Of a stretch of 9,267 nucleotides of DNA, positions 1 through 5,351 are shown one piece after another. Position 1 is the first letter of the stretch. The number at the start of each line of letters is the position of its first letter. Source of the DNA: CAZWVM01 sp964637705. Lineage in GTDB: Bacteria > UBA8481. The stretch lies in the NCBI GenBank assembly GCA_964637705.1, contig CAZWVM010000141.1:1-9267 (forward strand), in the 5' to 3' direction. The position numbers and the translations under genes are program-made. The notes under the pieces were generated by a model. The model was not told the DNA's origin. It did not search any database and worked only from the letters and a program-made list of their open reading frames with translations.

Positions 1-26
1 AACTCCTGCAAAACAAGACGCCAAAA

Positions 27-118
27 GTTCGTAATGCGTCTAGTCGGGGGAGCCATTGATGCAACTTATATTATATCAGTCTATTACAAACATATACTTT
101 AGACGCCATGCGAACCAC
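27..118. repeat. Imperfect inverted repeat just downstream of the AbiE operon
   Basis: Bases 27-42 pair with 100-115 (13 of 16 positions complementary), enclosing about 57 bases of AT-rich sequence. The right arm belongs to a 20-base stretch (99-118, TTAGACGCCATGCGAACCAC) that recurs exactly, inverted, at 2178-2197. The left arm extends into a 30-base stretch (27-56) matching 2181-2210 in direct orientation at 25 of 30 positions. The structure begins 7 bases after the stop codon of the last minus-strand gene. Read on the appropriate strand, both arms encode an LDA(L/M)RT peptide (minus for the left arm, plus for the right), so these may be scraps of a repeated coding sequence rather than a recombination site. 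Reading the minus strand leftward from about position 70 gives H-Q-W-L-P-R-L-D-A-L-R-T, open to the window edge, but there is an in-frame TAA just upstream and no good start. Confidence 0.6.
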
Positions 119-124
119 TTCTCT

Positions 125-340
125 CTAATCGCGTTTCATCTCGTCGATTGCAGCCCCTTCACCCGTGGCCTTGAGTTGATTCATGTACTCCACATCACGC
201 GCGAGTTGCAGCAGTCGTGCCCATGCCCACGAACATTCCGGGGAACTGGAATGAGAAATTCCCGGGGGTGAAGCGCGTCGCGGTTTCGACGCGTTCGAGT
301 CAGCTTGGCGGTCGTTTTGAGCGGACGGTTCCTGGTTCAT
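125..340 (-). CDS. Small hypothetical protein (71 aa), possible third gene of the AbiE operon
   Basis: I do not recognise this protein. The best support is the start: AGGAGG lies 6 bases before the ATG, a textbook ribosome site and stronger than anything before the other genes of this operon. The first 33 or so residues are polar and probably disordered (rich in N, Q, S, P, R). The rest contains a W-A-W-A-R-L-L-Q-L-A-R-D-V-E-Y-M segment (about 38-53) that looks helical and amphipathic, then a charged end finishing D-E-M-K-R-D. There are no membrane segments or cysteine clusters. It lies 86 bases after the toxin stop on the same strand, so it could be cotranscribed, or expressed separately from the gap. 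The opposite-strand ORF over the same bases has no comparable ribosome site. It may be an accessory to the toxin-antitoxin pair or an unrelated small gene. Confidence 0.55.
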   Translation of the reverse strand: MNQEPSAQNDRQADSNASKPRRASPPGISHSSSPECSWAWARLLQLARDVEYMNQLKATGEGAAIDEMKRD

Positions 341-426
341 ATCGTGCCTCCTGATGTAGATGGTAATCTTCGCGGGAGGATTATCGGCAACTTCATCTCC
401 TTGCTTCAGCCGGCGTGCGCCGCAGC

Positions 427-1215
427 CTATAAGAGCGAGAGCAATCGCTCCGCCACGATCTGCCCGGCTTCACGCGCATCATAGCGCGCGCCCGGACCGA
501 GTAACGGTTCGAGGTCCGCGAGGAATCCGCGCGACGCCAGCTTCTCGGCGAGGTTCTTCTTGAAGTTCCTGCAGCCGACCTTGCTTCCCTCCTCCTCCAT
601 GTAACGGCAAAAGGCCTTCACAATGCGCTCGGGATCGGCACCTTCGGTCTCGAGGCCATGCCATAGGTCATAGAGATCCCGCCCCTTCTTTCGCTGATAG
701 AGTGCGCGCAGTTTTGTCGCCAGGAGTTCATCGAGTTCATAAGTCCGAATCTCCGCGCTTCCCGTGAACCACGGAGATTCGATCACGATCGGTCTGGCCA
801 GCGTGTCGAAGACGGCGAAGTGCTCGCGCGTGTTGATCTCGACCTTGAGCCGCAAGGGAACAACTGGCGGGATCTCCGATTCCATCCGGTAGCGCAACGT
901 CACATTCTCGGGATTTCTCTCGCTTCGCGGCTTCCCAAGGAGTGGATCGAGGCGCTTCCTGATGGCGGTCAGGGCCGGTCCGATCGGTTCCGCGGCCACC
1001 TGGACGAGATCGATATCCTCGGAATAGCGCCGATTTTCTGTGGCGAAGAGCTTGTGCAGAGCCGTCCCGCCGCGGAGCAGAAAGGACTTGGCGAGGTCCG
1101 GCATCTGGAAGATCTCGACCAGGGCGCGGGAGAGGATCAGGTCCTGTTCCACCTGAGCATCCTGCGGCCACGGTGCGATCGCTCGCCAATGAGTGATGGC
1201 CGCCTGCGGGATCAC
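427..1215 (-). CDS. abiEii: AbiEii/AbiGii-family nucleotidyltransferase toxin
   Basis: This is the toxin half of a type IV-style AbiE system, a cytoplasmic nucleotidyltransferase of the DNA polymerase beta-like fold. Studied members bind NTPs, and mycobacterial relatives (MenT) modify tRNA acceptor ends. The family signature is complete: L-L-R-G-G-T-A-L-H-K at 46-55 (GG(T/S) loop), S-E-D-I-D-L at 65-70 giving the metal-binding D67 and D69, a third acidic position in L-K-V-E-I-N at 123-128, and A-T-K-L-R-A-L followed by R-K-K-G-R-D-L-Y-D-L-W at 166-185, with the basic and acidic residues the family uses for catalysis. At 262 residues it is normal length and looks intact. The start is GTG, overlapping the antitoxin stop as GTGA, so translation is probably coupled and toxin output tied to antitoxin. 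The last 60 residues are helical and charged. I am sure of the family; the exact target is unknown. Confidence 0.93.
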   Translation of the reverse strand: MIPQAAITHWRAIAPWPQDAQVEQDLILSRALVEIFQMPDLAKSFLLRGGTALHKLFATENRRYSEDIDLVQVAAEPIGPALTAIRKRLDPLLGKPRSERNPENVTLRYRMESEIPPVVPLRLKVEINTREHFAVFDTLARPIVIESPWFTGSAEIRTYELDELLATKLRALYQRKKGRDLYDLWHGLETEGADPERIVKAFCRYMEEEGSKVGCRNFKKNLAEKLASRGFLADLEPLLGPGARYDAREAGQIVAERLLSLL

Positions 1216-2012
1216 GCGTCAGACTCCGGTGACGCGTTGATCACCAGGTTCCATCGCCGATTCACCGGGCTGCCGGCCTTCGGCGCCGACGGGTCCAGCG
1301 GCCGCAGGGGCGCATCTCGAACCAGGACCGCCAGTGCCGCAGCCAGGGCCTTGTGACCGGCTTGTTCCAGGAGGTATCCCAGTCTCTGGGTGACGATGGT
1401 TTCGCCCTGCCGCGCGCATGCCATCTTCAGGTTCTTCGCATCCAGGTTCTCGGCCAGTTCCGAAAGCACGGTCATGACGTTGTCCCAGCCGCCGGACGTC
1501 TTGAAGTATCTGACCAGATCCCAGGCGGTATCTTCCGGAGTCGATACCTTCATGAATCCCGTGGGGGTCTTGACGTCCATCGTCTGTGCCAATTCGAAAG
1601 CGCCCTTCACGAAGAACCGGATCTGCACGTTACCGGCGGTCACCGGCCTCATCGCGTTTCCCGGGATGATCACCTGGAACTTCTGCGGCCGATGATGCGC
1701 TGCCCCGTGGATCTGCGCAGCCGAAAGCAACCCGACGTAATAGGGCCGCTTTTTGAACCTCATCAACTCGGCGATGAACCATTCCGGAGGCAGGGTTCCC
1801 GCCTTGCGGTGCTGAGCATCCACGATGACGTAGAAACCCGAACAAGGCGCGACCAGGCGCTTCGCCTTCACCAAACGATAGAGCGCCATGTTGACGGCCC
1901 CGGCGGACCGTCCCATTCGCCGGGTGAACTCGGCCTTGGTAAAGGAGTAGCGCCCCTGGCCGAGGAGATCCTCCACGAACTGCCCTGCCGGACTGGAATA
2001 GTGCGTTTTCAT
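1212..2012 (-). CDS. abiEi: AbiEi-family antitoxin / transcriptional regulator
   Basis: This is the antitoxin partner of the following toxin gene. Family members have an N-terminal winged helix that represses their own promoter and a C-terminal domain needed to neutralise the toxin. Here the winged helix spans about 8-66 (F-T-K-A-E-F, then S-A-G-A-V-N-M-A-L-Y-R-L and G-F-Y-V-I-V at the wing). The AbiEi core begins with P-Y-Y-V-G-L-L-S-A-A-Q-I-H-G-A-A at 90-105, followed by Q-V-I-I-P-G, both typical of the family, and T-P-E-D-T-A-W-D-L further on. At 266 residues it is full length and uninterrupted. The ATG at 2012 has no clear Shine-Dalgarno sequence; the upstream 100 bases are AT-rich and may hold a promoter very near the start, so the message could have a very short leader. 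It is the first gene of the operon and overlaps the toxin start by four bases. Confidence 0.9.
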   Translation of the reverse strand: MKTHYSSPAGQFVEDLLGQGRYSFTKAEFTRRMGRSAGAVNMALYRLVKAKRLVAPCSGFYVIVDAQHRKAGTLPPEWFIAELMRFKKRPYYVGLLSAAQIHGAAHHRPQKFQVIIPGNAMRPVTAGNVQIRFFVKGAFELAQTMDVKTPTGFMKVSTPEDTAWDLVRYFKTSGGWDNVMTVLSELAENLDAKNLKMACARQGETIVTQRLGYLLEQAGHKALAAALAVLVRDAPLRPLDPSAPKAGSPVNRRWNLVINASPESDA

Positions 2013-2065
2013 ATCGTTTGCTAATTATTACTCATTCCGTTATTTTATGCAATCTAAATATTTTC
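2013..2065 (-). promoter_or_regulatory. Candidate promoter/operator of the AbiE operon
   Basis: The bases before the antitoxin are markedly AT-rich compared with the rest of the window. On the minus strand TTGCAT is followed after 17 bases by AATAAT (5 of 6 to the -10 consensus, but only 3 of 6 at -35). An alternative -10, TAAAAT, is at 2042-2047. With the first choice transcription would begin within a few bases of the ATG, fitting the missing ribosome site. AAATATTT at 2056-2063 is a perfect 8-base palindrome that could be part of an operator. AbiEi proteins are known to autoregulate, but the binding site is not determined by this sequence alone. Confidence 0.35.
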
Positions 2066-2110
2066 CGATTTCGTGCATGCGATTCTGATGGCACTCAAAA
2101 CTAGCTGTTG

Positions 2111-2263
2111 TCAGGCCGCCAGCCTGAACTCGACCTTCGTGTCCCATGTCCTCAGGACGATTCTTCCGACCGGCAAGGTGGTTCGCATGGCGTCTAATCC
2201 GGGGAGCCATGATTCGTTCACACACTCACTGACCGAGTCAACCGTGAGCTGCTTGCCATTCAT
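2111..2263 (-). pseudogene. Possible small ORF (50 aa) or coding remnant with a W-L-P-G-L-D-A-M-R-T motif
   Basis: The frame from ATG 2263 to the TAA at 2111 encodes 50 residues with balanced composition, including E-S-W-L-P-G-L-D-A-M-R-T-T and ending E-F-R-L-A-A. The frame stays open further upstream, but that part is arginine-rich and looks like chance. The ribosome site is poor (AGGA about 14 bases before the ATG). Support for a coding origin comes from the window's left edge, where the minus strand reads W-L-P-R-L-D-A-L-R-T from a diverged copy of the same DNA, with mismatches that keep most residues. I do not recognise a function. It may be the surviving C-terminus of a larger gene whose other pieces have decayed. 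Confidence 0.3.
2178..2210. repeat. Right-hand copy of the repeat flanking the AbiE operon
   Basis: Bases 2178-2197 are the exact reverse complement of 99-118 (20 of 20), and 2181-2210 match 27-56 in direct orientation at 25 of 30 positions. Together the copies frame the three minus-strand genes at 125-2012. No target-site duplication is seen outside the 20-base arms (flanks at 90-98 and 2198-2206 differ), so a simple transposition is not shown. Confidence 0.7.
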
Positions 2264-2328
2264 TCTCTGTATTCCATCCTGGCCGGGCGAAGCTATCGAA
2301 GGGATCGTCGCGGCCGTTGCCTCCTCGC

Positions 2329-2715
2329 TCATGGCCGGGACCGATCCGGACTGCCGGCGCCCGAAGACTCCGTCGCCGTATCCCGCATCACGGCCCGTTC
2401 GTAGTCGCGCTCGCCGACGGCGCCGTGTTCGCCGGTCCCAAGGCATTTAGCGGAGACGGTAAAGCGGCTCGTCCCGGGTTGACGCGGCATCCCGGTGAGC
2501 TGCGCCCGAGACTCGCCACGCTCATGGGTCAACGTCAGACCCTCGGACAGACTGCCGGCGCTGATTCCGACCGAGGTCACCGGCGTTGGCGCGCCGCCGA
2601 TCAGGAGATCCACATGATACTCGCTCCCGACGGTCGCGCGAGGCAGTGACCCGGGCAGGAAATGTCGCGGAGATGGCCGGGAAGAGAACGCGAGCGGGTC
2701 GCGCCACTCGTGTCG
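2329..2715 (-). pseudogene. Remnant of a putative-Ig (He_PIG-like) surface-protein domain
   Basis: The minus-strand frame is open from after a TGA at 2716-2718 to a TGA at 2329 and contains one recognisable beta-sandwich repeat. The succession G-S-L-P-R-A-T-V-G-S-E-Y, then G-G-A-P-T-P-V, then S-A-G-S-L-S-E-G-L-T-L, then G-M-P-R-Q-P-G-T-S-R-F-T-V-S-A follows the putative-Ig (He_PIG) pattern of large bacterial surface and secreted proteins (usual form: LP.ATVG..Y, SAG.LP.GL.L, G.P...GT..FTV.A). Such domains occur as tandem modules in proteins of many hundreds of residues, whereas here a single copy is left with a stop on each side, no signal peptide and no start with a ribosome site. The only start-like codon is a GTG at 2613, inside the domain. 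I read it as a decayed fragment; a sequencing frameshift is possible but would not explain the missing ends. Confidence 0.6.
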
Positions 2716-2792
2716 TCATGGGTTGGACTCTGGCAGTGGGGTATCATCGCGGCAAGAGTCAACCACGGCCAGCGACTCGGAAGGCCGCAGGG

Positions 2793-3617
2793 TTAGACCC
2801 TCACCGCCCGACGGGCTGCCGCGACGCGAGCCTCGAACTCGGCCGCATCGAGCGCATCGACGTCCCCGGATTCTCCCAGGCACCGCGAGAGGTAGCTCAT
2901 GTCGCGGACGAACTCGCCGGTTCGCATATCGAGAGCCATGACGTCCAGGCCTCCTTCCGGAGTCGGCACGAGCTTGACCGGCCGCTCGTTCACCGCGTAA
3001 TAGCCCGGCGCCGCCGCGACCGCGACCGGCCGGGCTCTCTCGACCAACGGTTCGAAGCCGATCACCAGCCTCGGCACGAGCGTGCCCGCAAACCCGGGGC
3101 GGAGAATGTAGCGAAACCGAAAATGGCCCGTCTCGGGAATGCGTTCGAAGAGCGAGAGATCGACGGCATGCTTCTTTGTCTCGTGGAGAAGCCAGGCGCC
3201 AACGAGCGTGCGCGGGCTCCGTGAGTAGAGGCGGCACTTCACCGGAGGCCCGTCGAAATGAGAGGCGAGAGCCGCGGGCAGGCGGGTGAAGAAGAGAAGG
3301 TTGGAGAACGAAAGCCAGGCCGAGGCCACGGAGAGGAACCCGAATCCCACGCCGATCGCGGCCATCATGACCGCGACAAGCGCCGGGGCGCTCTGCTCCC
3401 AGGCGATCCAGGCGGCGCTGAAACCGAGAACGCCGGCCACCGGCGTCAAACAGACGGCCACCGCGGCAAAGAGAAGGATCTGCGTCAAGGCCGACCTCTT
3501 CAGCGACCGCGCGAGCGCCGGCTCGAGCGTCACAGCTTCCACGGGTGCCATCGTCATGACATTCCGCGCATTATCGTTGATGGGTCGGGGCGTATCAATC
3601 GCATCGAAAGGGCGCAT
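2793..3617 (-). CDS. Membrane protein of unknown function (274 aa)
   Basis: I do not recognise the family. Two hydrophobic segments at about 45-75 and 79-105 form a probable membrane hairpin. They are followed by a soluble domain of about 160 residues of mixed beta character (H-F-R-F-R-Y-I-L-R-P-G-F, R-L-V-I-G-F-E-P-L-V) that ends with charged, alanine-rich helices. The 40 residues before the first segment are polar, with no cleavable signal. Start choice is uncertain: ATG 3617 has no ribosome site, and in-frame ATGs at 3557 and 3551 (residues 21 and 23) are alternatives with only a weak GGA upstream; membrane topology is the same for all. It diverges from the plus-strand membrane gene that begins at 3727, so about 110-170 bases hold both control regions. 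The long opposite-strand ORF that starts inside it is a shadow of this gene until about 3617. Confidence 0.75.
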   Translation of the reverse strand: MRPFDAIDTPRPINDNARNVMTMAPVEAVTLEPALARSLKRSALTQILLFAAVAVCLTPVAGVLGFSAAWIAWEQSAPALVAVMMAAIGVGFGFLSVASAWLSFSNLLFFTRLPAALASHFDGPPVKCRLYSRSPRTLVGAWLLHETKKHAVDLSLFERIPETGHFRFRYILRPGFAGTLVPRLVIGFEPLVERARPVAVAAAPGYYAVNERPVKLVPTPEGGLDVMALDMRTGEFVRDMSYLSRCLGESGDVDALDAAEFEARVAAARRAVRV

Positions 3618-3679
3618 CGAAACAGCGGACCGCCGCGATTCATCAAGCCCCTTTTCCGATCCGGCGGCCTTCCATCATC

Positions 3680-3730
3680 GGGGAGAAATCGATGATCCGA
3701 TCGGCTTCATCAACTACAATCCTCCCGTGA
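3680..3730 (+). promoter_or_regulatory. Leader ORF (12 codons) with strong ribosome site, overlapping the next start
   Basis: GGGGAG at 3680-3685 stands 6 bases before an ATG at 3692. The short frame M-I-R-S-A-S-S-T-T-I-L-P ends with TGA at 3728-3730, which overlaps the GTG at 3727 of the membrane gene as GTGA. The membrane gene has no ribosome site of its own, so ribosomes finishing the leader could restart on it. This could be genuine translational coupling, or the ATG could be the true start with one base lost or gained, in nature or in sequencing, before 3727. Confidence 0.45.
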
Positions 3731-4389
3731 CCGCGGAACGCATTCATCCTTTCGCCTTCTTGTATCAGAACTTCCTCTCGGTACTCGGCGTCTGCCGCCT
3801 CGTCTTCTACGAACTGGTGGCGGTCGTCTGCCTGGCCGGGGTTCTCGGCAACATCGCGAACGGCCTTTTCAACGACTCGAGCCGACTCGAAGCCGGATGG
3901 CTCTTCTTCTATCCTGTTTCGGGAAGCATCGGCCTGGCGGTCGGAGCCGCGCTCGTTCACGAGATCCTTCTTCCACAAGCCGGCGCGACCTCGGCCCGCA
4001 ACCTCCTGCGCGTCGGAGGATTCACGGCGATCAATCCGGTCGATCCCGCCACCCCCTACCACTTCCTGAGCACGCATCCGTCCTACGTCCTCGTGGACGC
4101 ATTTCCGCTAGGTGTCATCATCGTGATCGCCGCCGTCCGCATCCATGCCCACTTTGCCTTCGACGGAGCGGGGATCTTCGAGGTTGTGAACAGCGTCGTC
4201 GGGCTCGCGCTCGCCGCCGGCCTTCCCGTCTTTCGGTTGTTCAGTTGGTATGCGCTCGGCCGCCGTTTGCCCCCGGAAGCGACGCGGCACGCCTGGGCGC
4301 CGATCCTCTTCTTCTACCTCACGGTATCGGTCCCGGTGCTGGCGGGACTCTGGCTCGCGCGCGCGGACGTGATCGCGTTGATCCGCTAG
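3727..4389 (+). CDS. Multi-pass inner-membrane protein of unknown function (220 aa)
   Basis: I do not recognise the family. Five hydrophobic stretches are visible, at about 20-45, 59-82, 121-140, 153-176 and 189-211, so most of the chain is in the membrane. Polar connections include D-P-A-T-P-Y-H-F-L-S-T-H-P-S-Y at 106-120 and A-L-G-R-R-L-P-P-E-A-T-R at 176-187. Histidines at 112, 117, 140 and 142 near membrane edges could matter but no metal or catalytic motif is clear. I place the start at GTG 3727 because the open frame upstream of 3617 is a shadow of the divergent gene and no in-frame ATG lies between. The frame also runs open through 3618-3726, and the residues there (D-D-P-I-G-F-I-N-Y-N-P-P) could belong if an unusual start is used. 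It converges on the M23 peptidase gene with only 21 bases between stops and no hairpin terminator there. Confidence 0.75.
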   Translation: MTAERIHPFAFLYQNFLSVLGVCRLVFYELVAVVCLAGVLGNIANGLFNDSSRLEAGWLFFYPVSGSIGLAVGAALVHEILLPQAGATSARNLLRVGGFTAINPVDPATPYHFLSTHPSYVLVDAFPLGVIIVIAAVRIHAHFAFDGAGIFEVVNSVVGLALAAGLPVFRLFSWYALGRRLPPEATRHAWAPILFFYLTVSVPVLAGLWLARADVIALIR

Positions 4390-4410
4390 CCTAGAGCGCC
4401 GCGCCGAACG

Positions 4411-5286
4411 CTACTTCCCCCTGGTCGATGCGGCGCTGTCGGTCAAAGCACAGGCCGTGGGCCGATCGCCCCGGCAGAGCGTGGCCTCTGCATCCTCGAC
4501 CGTGCAAAACCGGACCGGCAGGCTCTCGAAGCGAAATCCGTCCACCGGGCGGAAGACGCGGAGGTGCAGATGGGGTCCCGACGACCACCCCGTGTTCCCC
4601 GAATAGCCGATGAGTTCGCCGGCTCGCACGAACTGCCCCGGCGCCACGGTTACACCTCCGCACCGGAGATGGACGTAATCGACAAGCGAGCCATCGGCCT
4701 GGACCATGGTGACGAAGTTCGCCTTCTCGCTCATCTCCTCGCCGCCGGATTGATCGAAGCGGGACTCGACCTCGACCACGATGCCGTCCCGGATCGCAAC
4801 GATCGGCGTTCCCTCCGGCATGCTCCAGTCGATGGAGTCGAGCATCGCATCCTGGTGGCCGGGACAGGTGCCCCGCGCCTCGGTGACCTCGTAGCGTTCT
4901 CCGTCAGCGTAGGGCAGGCGGAACGCACCGCGTCGCGCCGGTTCGGCGGCGGCGTCCCCGTATAGCCAGTGCCACTCCCAGCGGTACTCGTTGGCGGAGG
5001 AAGGATCGACAGCCGCGACGCGCGAGACGATCACGCGAGAGCGCGCGGGCAGGAGCACCGTGAAACGGTTCCCCGCCGACGACTTCATATTGGTCAGTTC
5101 GAGTGAATAGGTTGCCGTCAGCGGAACTGGCAGATGATTGAAGGTCGTCATATCGAACCCGCCGTCCCGTTCCACGAACTCGGTCACGACCTCCCGGGAG
5201 AGATCCCACGCCCGGGCCGGGCCGGCGCCCCCCCACACCGCGAGGATCGCCGCGATGAGCGGCAGGAGGATGGAGTTCGCGCGCAT
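4411..5286 (-). CDS. Secreted M23-family metallopeptidase (LytM-type)
   Basis: M23 enzymes are zinc peptidases that cut peptidoglycan cross-bridges; inactive relatives regulate amidases. A signal peptide covers 1-26 (hydrophobic I-L-L-P-L-I-A-A-I-L-A-V, cut likely after A-R-A), so it acts in the periplasm or outside. Residues 27-135 form an unassigned, probably beta-rich domain. The catalytic domain follows: H144, then S-I-D-W-S-M-P-E-G-T-P-I with D153 (the H...D zinc pair), Y-V-H-L with H206, and G-P-H-L-H-L with H239 and H241. All the residues expected of an active enzyme are present. Cysteines at 141, 209, 261, 271 and 279 may form disulfides outside the cytoplasm. At 291 residues the length is ordinary. 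It is last in the operon, 65 bases after the GH53 stop; AAGGG lies about 16 bases before the ATG, too far to be a good ribosome site. Substrate specificity cannot be told. Confidence 0.88.
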   Translation of the reverse strand: MRANSILLPLIAAILAVWGGAGPARAWDLSREVVTEFVERDGGFDMTTFNHLPVPLTATYSLELTNMKSSAGNRFTVLLPARSRVIVSRVAAVDPSSANEYRWEWHWLYGDAAAEPARRGAFRLPYADGERYEVTEARGTCPGHQDAMLDSIDWSMPEGTPIVAIRDGIVVEVESRFDQSGGEEMSEKANFVTMVQADGSLVDYVHLRCGGVTVAPGQFVRAGELIGYSGNTGWSSGPHLHLRVFRPVDGFRFESLPVRFCTVEDAEATLCRGDRPTACALTDSAASTRGK

Positions 5287-5351
5287 GCGGACATCATACG
5301 CCCTTGGGAGCGCGAAGACAAAACGGTTCCGGCTCACGGGCACACCCCGGC

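Noticed and set aside
820..1356. Long plus-strand ORF (178 codons) across the toxin/antitoxin junction
   Set aside because: It lies opposite two well-recognised AbiE genes, has shadow-like composition and no recognisable domain.
1353..2024. Plus-strand ORF of 223 codons opposite the antitoxin
   Set aside because: The minus strand has a convincing AbiEi protein; the plus-strand product is rich in H and R with no domain, as expected for an antisense frame in GC-rich DNA.
2040..2225. A 61-codon minus-strand ORF (M-C-E-R-I-M-A-P-R-I-R-R)
   Set aside because: It has no ribosome site, covers the AT-rich promoter region of the antitoxin, and the repeat comparison favours the other frame (W-L-P-G-L-D-A-M-R-T).
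3286..3726. N-terminal extension of the plus-strand membrane protein to an ATG at 3286
   Set aside because: This part mirrors the coding region of the divergent membrane gene and has no hydrophobic or domain features; the real start is probably GTG 3727.
4390..4410. Terminator between the convergent membrane and peptidase genes
   Set aside because: The 21 bases between stops hold no stable stem with a T run.
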